From Candidatus Aminicenantota bacterium (GTDB lineage Bacteria; Acidobacteriota; Aminicenantia; S016-38): DNA of 5,156 nt. Where the stretch lies: NCBI GenBank assembly GCA_021161165.1, contig JAGHBF010000020.1:1-5156 (forward strand), read 5' to 3'. Positions 1-5,156 of this stretch are shown here, piece after piece. The first letter of the stretch is position 1. The number at the start of each line of letters is the position of its first letter. A model generated the notes under the pieces. It saw nothing but the letters and a program-made list of their open reading frames with translations, had not been told where the DNA came from and made no database searches. The translations under genes and the position numbers were made by a program.

Positions 1-1010
1 GAGGTAAAGCAGGAGGTGTAAAACTTGCAAATTCTCCGGATGAAGTTTATGAGATAGCCAAAAAAATGCTGGGAATGAAATTGGTTACACATCAGACAGG
101 ACCGGAAGGAAAAATAGTAAGGAAGATCCTTGTGGAAGAAGCATCTGACATCGCAAAGGAAATGTATGTGGGTATTGTCATAGACAGGTCGAAAGAATCA
201 GCTGTTGTTATGGCATCTCCAGAAGGTGGTGTAGAAATTGAGGAAGTGGCAGCAACACATCCGGAACTTATATTTAAAGAATATGTTCATCCTGCTGTAG
301 GGCTCGCCCCGTTTCAAGCTAAGAAGCTGGCCTATAAGCTTGGTTTAGAAAATGGTGCTGTTAAAGAAGCCATAAAGTTTATTCTTGGCTTGTGGAAAGC
401 TTTTGAACAAACAGACGCTTCACTTGCAGAGATTAATCCACTTATCCTGACCAAACAGGGAGAAGTCATGGCTCTTGATGCAAAAATGAATTTTGACGAC
501 AATGCACTGTACCGTCACCCGGAGATTAAGGAATTAAGGGATATTTATGAGGAAACTCCTCTGGAAGTTGAAGCTTCAAAGTATAATCTTAATTACATAC
601 AGCTTGAAGGAAATGTAGGCTGTATGGTAAATGGCGCAGGCCTTGCGATGGCGACAATGGATATAATAAAGTACTATGGAGGAGAGCCTGCTAACTTCCT
701 TGATGTTGGTGGTGGTGCCAACGAAGAGCAGATAAAGAATGCCTTTAGAATTCTCATGGCAGACCCTAATGTAAAGGCAGTTTATATTAATATTTTTGGA
801 GGTATTCTCCGCTGCGATAGGCTTGCAAGAGGTGTGGTTAATGCAGCGAGGGAAATGAAGGTTGAAGTCCCCATAGTTGTTAGAATGAAAGGTACGAATT
901 TCGAAGAGGGGAAAAGGATAATTCTTGATTCCGGGCTCGATATAAAAGTTGCTAATACAATGGCTGAAGGAGCCCAGCTTGCTGTAAAACTTGCAGGAGG
1001 TAAAGCATGA
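1..1010 (+). CDS. sucC: Succinyl-CoA synthetase (ADP/GDP-forming) beta subunit, 5'-truncated by window edge
   Basis: Beta subunit of succinyl-CoA ligase, the cytoplasmic TCA/methylmalonyl-pathway enzyme that couples succinyl-CoA cleavage to ATP or GTP synthesis. The reading frame is open from base 3, upstream of the first internal ATG at 66, and begins with GKAGGVK, the ATP-grasp motif near residue 55 of the E. coli protein. About 54 N-terminal residues are therefore missing, and 335 codons remain. With that offset, the EINPL segment (bases 429-443) places Glu and Asn at E. coli positions 197 and 199, and LDAK places Asp at 213, the active-site Glu and Mg-binding residues of the family. The C-terminal ligase domain follows, with GCMVNGAGLAM, NFLDVGGGA and NIFGGILRCD. 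The total length would be about 389 residues, normal for the family. The stop TGA overlaps the sucD start. Identification is very secure; ATP versus GTP preference cannot be read here. Confidence 0.97.
   Translation, partial: GKAGGVKLANSPDEVYEIAKKMLGMKLVTHQTGPEGKIVRKILVEEASDIAKEMYVGIVIDRSKESAVVMASPEGGVEIEEVAATHPELIFKEYVHPAVGLAPFQAKKLAYKLGLENGAVKEAIKFILGLWKAFEQTDASLAEINPLILTKQGEVMALDAKMNFDDNALYRHPEIKELRDIYEETPLEVEASKYNLNYIQLEGNVGCMVNGAGLAMATMDIIKYYGGEPANFLDVGGGANEEQIKNAFRILMADPNVKAVYINIFGGILRCDRLARGVVNAAREMKVEVPIVVRMKGTNFEEGKRIILDSGLDIKVANTMAEGAQLAVKLAGGKA
995..1000 (+). promoter_or_regulatory. Ribosome binding site of sucD inside sucC
   Basis: A perfect AGGAGG lies in the last codons of sucC, six bases before the sucD ATG at 1007. 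Together with the ATGA stop-start overlap (1007-1010), it points to coupled translation, which would help make the two subunits in equal amounts. Confidence 0.85.
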
Positions 1011-1882
1011 GCATATTAATAGACGAAAAAACAAGAGTTGTTGTCCAGGGAATAACCGGTTCAGAAGGCAGTTTCCATACAGAACAGATGATCGCCTATG
1101 GTACTAAAGTTGTGGCTGGAGTAACCCCAGGAAAGGGAGGAATGAAAGTTTTTAACAGTATTCCGGTTTACAATACTGTGGAGGAAGCTGTGAGAAGGGA
1201 GGGTGCAAACGCATCCATAATATTTGTTCCATCACCATTTGCCGCAGATGCAATCATGGAAGCGGTAGATGCTGGTGTTGACCTCGTTGTTGCAATTACA
1301 GAGGGTATTCCAACTCAGGATATGCTGAAGGTAAAAGCGTTTATGAAAGGTAAGAAAACAAGATTGATTGGTCCTAATTGTCCTGGTGTCATTTCCCCCG
1401 GAAAAAGCAAAATGGGAATAATGCCAGGACATATACACAGACCTGGCACAATAGGTATAGTTTCTCGCTCAGGAACTCTTACATATGAAGCTGTAGATCA
1501 GATTTCTCAGCTTGGACTTGGACAGTCTACAGCAGTTGGTATAGGAGGTGACCCAATAATAGGATCTCCCTTCGTGGAAATACTGAAACTTTTTAATGAA
1601 GATCCTGAAACAGAAGCAGTAGTACTTATTGGAGAAATTGGGGGTAGTGCAGAAGAGGAAGCCGCTGAATTCATAAAGAAGGAATTCAAGAAGCCTGTGG
1701 TTAGTTTTATTGCAGGACAGACTGCACCTCCGGGAAGGAGAATGGGTCATGCTGGAGCTATAATCGCTGGAGGTAAGGGAACGGCAGCAGAAAAAATGAA
1801 GGCCTTTTCCGATGCAGGGGTGCATGTGGTTAAATCTCCAGCAGATATTGGAAAAACTGTAAAGGAAGTCCTTGGAAAGTAA
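1007..1882 (+). CDS. sucD: Succinyl-CoA synthetase alpha subunit
   Basis: Alpha subunit of succinyl-CoA ligase; it binds CoA and carries the histidine that is transiently phosphorylated in the reaction. It has 291 residues, the usual length. The N-terminal CoA-binding Rossmann domain shows VQGITGSEGSFHTEQM (14-29) and AGVTPGKGG (37-45). The middle has GPNCPGVISPGKSKMG (122-137) and SRSGTLTYEAVDQ (153-165). GEIGG (209-213) holds the Glu that helps position the phosphohistidine. RRMGHAGAI (244-252) contains the active-site His248, matching E. coli His246. All expected catalytic residues are present. The ATG at 1007 is chosen because it follows a perfect AGGAGG and gives the standard N-terminus. 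It is coupled to sucC upstream, and its last 11 bases also encode the start of the adenosyltransferase gene. Confidence 0.98.
   Translation: MSILIDEKTRVVVQGITGSEGSFHTEQMIAYGTKVVAGVTPGKGGMKVFNSIPVYNTVEEAVRREGANASIIFVPSPFAADAIMEAVDAGVDLVVAITEGIPTQDMLKVKAFMKGKKTRLIGPNCPGVISPGKSKMGIMPGHIHRPGTIGIVSRSGTLTYEAVDQISQLGLGQSTAVGIGGDPIIGSPFVEILKLFNEDPETEAVVLIGEIGGSAEEEAAEFIKKEFKKPVVSFIAGQTAPPGRRMGHAGAIIAGGKGTAAEKMKAFSDAGVHVVKSPADIGKTVKEVLGK
1862..1874 (+). promoter_or_regulatory. Ribosome binding site and TTG start of the adenosyltransferase gene, within sucD
   Basis: AAGGAAG (1862-1868) precedes a TTG at 1872. An in-frame TAA lies at 1860-1862, so no earlier start is possible. The next in-frame ATG comes at residue 45, after the P-loop that the enzyme needs. 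TTG is therefore the only sensible start among ATG, GTG and TTG. The spacing from AAGGA to TTG is five bases. Confidence 0.75.
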
Positions 1883-2411
1883 ACTTAAGATAGGAAAGAT
1901 TCAGGTTTATACTGGCGACGGCAAAGGAAAATCCACCGCTGCTCTGGGACTGGCTCTTAGAGCAGTGGGTAGAGATTTTAAAGTCTTTATATGTCAGTTT
2001 ATGAAGGGTAGAAACACAGGAGAATATTTTGCTATAAGAAAATTTCTATCTGATAACATTTATATTCATCTTTGCGGCAGCGAAAAATTTATTCTTGACA
2101 GGGAAAATCCCCCTGAAGAGGAAAAGCACAGAGCTAGAGAAGGATTGGAAATTTCTAAACAAGCGATGCTTTCAGGAAAATATGATATTGTAATTCTCGA
2201 TGAAGTTAATGTGGCGATATATTACAACTTGATAGATGAAAAGGAAGTGCTGGAATTTCTGAAGGAGAAACCTGAAAATGTAGAATTAATTTTAACCGGG
2301 AGGAAAGCCCCTTCTTCCATTATAGAATTAGCAGATCTTGTAACAGAGATGAGAGAAATAAAGCATTATTACAAAAATGGGCTCCTGGCAAGGGAGGGCA
2401 TAGAATATTAA
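1872..2411 (+). CDS. cobO: Cob(I)alamin (corrinoid) adenosyltransferase, BtuR/CobA/CobO family
   Basis: Cytoplasmic ATP:corrinoid adenosyltransferase, which transfers the adenosyl group of ATP to the cobalt of reduced cobalamin or a precursor to give adenosylcobalamin. The 179-residue protein shows the family's modified P-loop GDGKGKST at 15-22, QFMKG at 42-46, a Walker-B-like strand DIVILDEVN at 105-113, LTGRKAP at 141-147, ELADLVTEMREIKHYY at 152-167 and the typical C-terminal ending GIEY. It lacks the roughly 20-residue N-terminal extension and the Phe-Trp corrinoid-contact region of Salmonella CobA, as in the short forms found in many thermophiles and Firmicutes. It starts with TTG inside sucD (11-base overlap) and so is probably translated from the sucCD message. 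The neighbourhood suggests it supplies methylmalonyl-CoA mutase, but no mutase or other cobalamin gene is visible. The family call is firm. The symbol is less so, since cobA, btuR and cobO are used for the same family. Confidence 0.93.
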   Translation: MESKLKIGKIQVYTGDGKGKSTAALGLALRAVGRDFKVFICQFMKGRNTGEYFAIRKFLSDNIYIHLCGSEKFILDRENPPEEEKHRAREGLEISKQAMLSGKYDIVILDEVNVAIYYNLIDEKEVLEFLKEKPENVELILTGRKAPSSIIELADLVTEMREIKHYYKNGLLAREGIEY

Positions 2412-2416
2412 GGAGG
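2411..2416 (+). promoter_or_regulatory. Ribosome binding site of the first C10 peptidase gene
   Basis: A perfect AGGAGG begins on the last base of the cobO stop codon and lies five bases before the ATG at 2422. It fixes the start and shows that the 10-base gap between the genes holds only this site. Confidence 0.85.
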
Positions 2417-2421
2417 CAAGT

Positions 2422-3948
2422 ATGAAAAAGCTTATTTCATTACTCATCTTAGTAATAGGCATATTTGCTTCAGTTCCTCCATGGAAGGCTATGGAGGTTG
2501 CCCTGAAATGGGTATCATTTATGAATCAGGAGAGGGGCAATACTGTCATTTTTTACATGGAAAGGAAAGGGATGGGAATGTATTTCCCCAGAGAATTTAA
2601 ATATGAGTTGATGCAACTGAGAGAGGTTTTCTTCAGGGGGGAAAAGGTAGGATATGTGGCTGAACTTTTCCCTTCAGGATACATTCTTATTCCAGATACA
2701 GAGATTATATCTCCTGTAAAATTTTATTCTTTCAGCGGGAAATTTGACCCTGATAAGATAGGTTTCCACAAGGACCTTGTTTTTTATCTTTATCGTGCAA
2801 AAAGGGCAGAGGACAAAGTTTACGGGAATTATTCGTCCAGATGGACGAAAATAATGGGATATTCACCAGCTCAGATTAAAGCTATGGCAGATTCTGAGAT
2901 TACTTTTGGGCCAATAGTAGAGACAAGATGGAATCAGGGCTGGCCTTATAATAAATATACTCCAGTTGTGGGTGGAAATCATACCCCTACAGGTTGTGTA
3001 GCCACTGCTTTTGCGCAAATTATGAAGTTCTGGAGCTGGCCGGATAGAGGTAAAGGTTCTTACACCTATTACTGGGAAAGTGGAGGTAAAATGCTCTCCG
3101 CAGATTTTAATCATCCCTATCACTGGGATTTGATGCCTGTCAGCCTTAATAGCAATTCCCCTCAGGAGCAGATAGACGCTGTTGCAAGACTTATGTATGA
3201 TGTGGGAGTTGCTGTGGAAATGGACTATGCTCCTGGTGGGTCAGGGGCATACCCTGAATGGGCAATTTATAATTTCCCGAAGTTTTTCAAGTATTCCAGT
3301 GATATGACTTATATTTTAAGGTGCAACGCCTTTAATGGAGACAACTGTGTGCCAGGACATCTTAAGTCAGCCAATCAGTGGGTCGCTGAGCTCAGGAGAT
3401 ACCTTGATAGGGTAGAACCTATAGAATTTTCTATTTACGGGAAAAGTGGAAATGATTATACCGGCCACGCTGTTGTAGTAGATGGATATAGAATAGCTGA
3501 TGGCCAGAGTTTCATACATATAAATATGGGGTGGGGAGGAAATTCCGATGGATTTTACTCTGTGGATAATATCCTTGACTTCAATTTAACAGCCTGGGAA
3601 TATGCAATAGTAAATATATACCCGGAAAACCAGCCTGCAAGACCTCGCAATGTGAAAGCTGTAAGAAAGATTGACAGAGGAATTTTCGTTCATCGTTATT
3701 ATGATGAAGTTACATGGGACCCTCCATCCACAGGAGCCTCAGAGCTGAAAGGTTATGAGATTTTAAGATGGGATGTATCGCGGGGATTTGTAAAAGTTGT
3801 GGCAAGTGTCCAGAGTGGAGAAGAAAGAATAGCCGTAACAGAGGCTGGTACGACACAGGAAGATTACAGATATGCTGTTAGAGCTATAAGTAAGGAAGGG
3901 AAAAGAGGGCATCCCAGTGTATTTGTTTCGGTAGAGAGGGAGGAGTAG
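2422..3948 (+). CDS. Secreted C10-family (streptopain-like) cysteine peptidase with FN3-like C-terminal domain
   Basis: Predicted exported cysteine protease zymogen of 508 residues. Order: Sec-type signal peptide (KK at 2-3, hydrophobic stretch 4-16, cleavage site uncertain, no lipobox Cys); Spi/C10 propeptide-like region about 20-135, with GYVAELFPSGYILIPDTE (77-94) and a PVKFYS segment; catalytic domain about 165-402; FN3-like domain about 407-505. Catalytic Cys192 is in GCVATAFAQIMKFW (191-204), catalytic His349 in GHAVVVDGY (348-356), and the family Trp371 in HINMGWGG (366-373). The catalytic set is complete, so activity is expected after removal of the propeptide. Family members such as SpeB degrade extracellular protein; the substrate here is unknown. 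Cys301 and Cys309 sit in an extra loop and may form a disulfide. The gene follows cobO by 10 bases and shares its stop with the start of a paralogue, so co-transcription is likely. The tail may bind a surface or polymer (inference). Confidence 0.9.
   Translation: MKKLISLLILVIGIFASVPPWKAMEVALKWVSFMNQERGNTVIFYMERKGMGMYFPREFKYELMQLREVFFRGEKVGYVAELFPSGYILIPDTEIISPVKFYSFSGKFDPDKIGFHKDLVFYLYRAKRAEDKVYGNYSSRWTKIMGYSPAQIKAMADSEITFGPIVETRWNQGWPYNKYTPVVGGNHTPTGCVATAFAQIMKFWSWPDRGKGSYTYYWESGGKMLSADFNHPYHWDLMPVSLNSNSPQEQIDAVARLMYDVGVAVEMDYAPGGSGAYPEWAIYNFPKFFKYSSDMTYILRCNAFNGDNCVPGHLKSANQWVAELRRYLDRVEPIEFSIYGKSGNDYTGHAVVVDGYRIADGQSFIHINMGWGGNSDGFYSVDNILDFNLTAWEYAIVNIYPENQPARPRNVKAVRKIDRGIFVHRYYDEVTWDPPSTGASELKGYEILRWDVSRGFVKVVASVQSGEERIAVTEAGTTQEDYRYAVRAISKEGKRGHPSVFVSVEREE
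2476..2497 (+). repeat. Perfect inverted repeat at the signal-peptide end of the first peptidase gene
   Basis: CCTCCAT (2476-2482) and ATGGAGG (2491-2497) are exact reverse complements around an 8-base loop, giving a 7-bp hairpin about 55 bases into the coding region. CCTCC could alternatively pair with the gene's own GGAGG at 2412-2416. The structure is real at sequence level; any role is unproven. Confidence 0.5.
2828..2855 (+). repeat. Strong hairpin-forming inverted repeat at the propeptide/catalytic-domain linker
   Basis: TTCGTCC (2832-2838) and GGACGAA (2843-2849) are exact reverse complements around the 4-base loop AGAT. After a 2-base bulge (AA, 2850-2851) the stem continues with ATTA (2828-2831) against TAAT (2852-2855), so 11 base pairs can form. 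It lies in codons 136-145, in the linker before the catalytic domain. There is no U-tract after it, so it is not a typical terminator. Confidence 0.5.
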
Positions 3949-3950
3949 TG
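3935..3950 (+). promoter_or_regulatory. Ribosome binding site and GTG start of the second C10 peptidase gene
   Basis: A purine-rich run with GGGAGG at 3938-3943 ends four bases before a GTG at 3948, and AGAGG at 3935-3939 offers a longer spacing. The GTG shares its first base with the TAG stop (3946-3948) of the preceding gene. The start is supported by the Lys-Lys plus hydrophobic signal peptide that follows at once, matching the paralogue's N-terminus. Confidence 0.8.
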
Positions 3951-5156
3951 AAAAAGATTATAGCTGTTTTTCTATTTTCCCTGGTTATTTTTTCGGCTGA
4001 GATAGGGAAGGCTCTTGTTGTGGCTCAGGTGTTTACAGGCGGTAGAGTTCAATCGATAACTCCCCTTGAATATAAGGATATAGTAATAGGTTATGTTGCA
4101 GAATTATCCCGCGGGTTTGTTCTTATTCCGAAGAATGACCTTTTGCCACCAATAAAATTATATTCGGAAAAGAATTCTTTTGACCTGAGTAATCCTATCA
4201 TTCAGGATGTTGTATATGAACTTTATGTAAAAACCATTCTTTTAAAAGAGAAACCATATATAAAAGAAATTCTTGACATTAAATCGGGAAAACTTGTCTG
4301 GAGGAGAATGATTTCAGGAGAACTCTCTGAGGAATATAAATCGCCTTTGTTGAAGACAAAATGGGACCAGGGGTATCCATATAATTATTACGTACCAACA
4401 ATTAATGGTCAGCGTGCATGGGCAGGGTGTGTGGCAACTGCTTTTGCACAGATTATGAAATTCTGGAACTGGCCACCCAGGGGAGAAGGTTCACATAGTT
4501 ATTCATGGAGGGGACAGACCCTTTCTGCTAACTTCGACCATCCTTATAACTGGGATAACATGCCTTCGCAGATTTTTCCTTCTTCTCCTTTTTCTAAAAT
4601 AGACGCAGTGGCCAGGCTAATTTATGACGTGGGAATTGCATTTGAAATGGAATATGGCCTTGACGGTTCTGGAGCATATCCTTCTGAAGCGCTGAGGGCA
4701 TTCCCAAACAATTTCAAGTACAGCGCTGGAATTGCTTATAAAAGAAGAAACGATTACAGTAGCGGAAAAGAATGGTTTCTAAGAATGAAATGGGAAAGAG
4801 ACCTTGGCCGTCCCTTTGAATTTACCATTTGCAGTCCGGATGTTTGTCATGCTGTTGTTGTTGACGGATATAAAATAAAGAACGGCTCTAACCTCGTTCA
4901 TATAAACTTTGGTTGGAGTGGATATTTTGATGGGTACTATGGGATAGACAATATAAATGCAGGTTATAATTTCACTGATCTAAAAAATCAGGATGGTATT
5001 TTTAATATATTTCCCAGGGGGAAACTTTACCCACCTGATAGTTTAAAAGTAATAAGGCATATTGACAGAGGGATATTTGTCTTTTCCTATGTAGACGAGA
5101 TTAGAATGAGTAAAAGCCCCAGTGTTGAATCCAACATAGTCTCATACAGGATATAC
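3948..5156 (+). CDS. Second secreted C10-family cysteine peptidase, 3'-truncated by window edge
   Basis: A diverged paralogue of the preceding protease. The frame is open from the GTG at 3948 to the last base (403 codons, no stop). It has a signal peptide (KK at 2-3, hydrophobic 4-16), a short propeptide-like region with GYVAELSRGFVLIP (48-61), and a catalytic domain from about 130 to 355. Catalytic Cys161 lies in GCVATAFAQIMKFW (160-173), His301 in CHAVVVDGY, and Trp323 in HINFGWSG, where the usual GWGG is GWSG. All three key residues are present, so it is predicted active. The propeptide is about 30 residues shorter than in its neighbour. Cys295 and Cys300 flank a short loop just before the catalytic His. 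An FN3-like tail begins near 362 with the IDRGIFV segment (372-378) also found in the neighbour; about 60 residues probably lie beyond the window. The one-base overlap with the upstream gene indicates coupled translation. Substrate unknown. Confidence 0.88.
   Translation, partial: MKKIIAVFLFSLVIFSAEIGKALVVAQVFTGGRVQSITPLEYKDIVIGYVAELSRGFVLIPKNDLLPPIKLYSEKNSFDLSNPIIQDVVYELYVKTILLKEKPYIKEILDIKSGKLVWRRMISGELSEEYKSPLLKTKWDQGYPYNYYVPTINGQRAWAGCVATAFAQIMKFWNWPPRGEGSHSYSWRGQTLSANFDHPYNWDNMPSQIFPSSPFSKIDAVARLIYDVGIAFEMEYGLDGSGAYPSEALRAFPNNFKYSAGIAYKRRNDYSSGKEWFLRMKWERDLGRPFEFTICSPDVCHAVVVDGYKIKNGSNLVHINFGWSGYFDGYYGIDNINAGYNFTDLKNQDGIFNIFPRGKLYPPDSLKVIRHIDRGIFVFSYVDEIRMSKSPSVESNIVSYRIY

Noticed and set aside
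66..1010. ATG at 66 as the true start of the first gene
   Set aside because: The frame continues upstream to the window edge and encodes the conserved GKAGGVK ATP-grasp motif, so 66 is an internal Met.
576..1034. Minus-strand open frame of 152 codons opposite sucC
   Set aside because: Antisense shadow of a strongly conserved gene; the product is rich in Cys, Ile and Tyr with no recognisable domain.
1667..1687. Two GAATTC sites 9 bases apart in sucD
   Set aside because: They encode a repeated Glu-Phe in a charged helix and need no other explanation.
1232..1825. Three minus-strand open frames opposite sucD
   Set aside because: They overlap one another and lie wholly within sucD; compositions are typical of antisense noise.
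2338..2369. Possible promoter near the end of cobO (TTGTAA and CATTAT)
   Set aside because: The spacing of 20 bases is too long and both boxes are weak; such matches are expected by chance in AT-rich DNA.
2400..2421. Terminator between cobO and the first protease
   Set aside because: The gap is 10 bases, filled by a ribosome binding site, with no hairpin and U-tract.
2863..3123. Minus-strand open frame of 86 codons opposite the first protease
   Set aside because: Antisense to the conserved catalytic Cys region, with no family resemblance.

Overview
The window looks bacterial: short Shine-Dalgarno-led genes, all on the plus strand, packed with overlaps or a 10-base gap. It is AT-rich by eye, with heavy use of AGA/AGG and ATA codons. 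That codon style plus secreted C10 proteases suggests an anaerobic, possibly thermophilic lineage outside the well-studied phyla. The FN3-like tails resemble ones I recall from Aminicenantes-type bacteria, but this is memory only and the taxonomic guess is weak.

Layout: (1) bases 1-1010, the 3' six-sevenths of sucC (succinyl-CoA synthetase beta subunit), cut by the left edge; (2) 1007-1882, complete sucD (alpha subunit), sharing an ATGA overlap with sucC; (3) 1872-2411, a BtuR/CobA/CobO-type corrinoid adenosyltransferase that starts at a TTG inside the end of sucD; (4) 2422-3948, a complete secreted peptidase of family C10 (streptopain-like) with signal peptide, propeptide, catalytic domain and FN3-like tail; (5) 3948-5156, a second, diverged C10 peptidase beginning at a GTG that overlaps the previous stop by one base and running off the right edge. 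No intergenic space exceeds 10 bases, so no stand-alone promoter, terminator or RNA gene is visible, and no tRNA, rRNA, CRISPR or insertion sequence was seen.

How the genes may work together: SucCD interconverts succinyl-CoA and succinate with substrate-level phosphorylation. The adenosyltransferase makes adenosylcobalamin, the cofactor of methylmalonyl-CoA mutase, which also acts on succinyl-CoA, so the first three genes fit a methylmalonyl-CoA/propionate route (inference; no mutase is in the window). The two secreted proteases would release amino acids outside the cell, which could feed that route. Their placement in the same tightly packed run is the most unusual aspect of the region. I see no clearly new system; the best leads are the tandem C10 pair with different propeptides and cysteine patterns, and two hairpin-forming segments inside the first protease gene.
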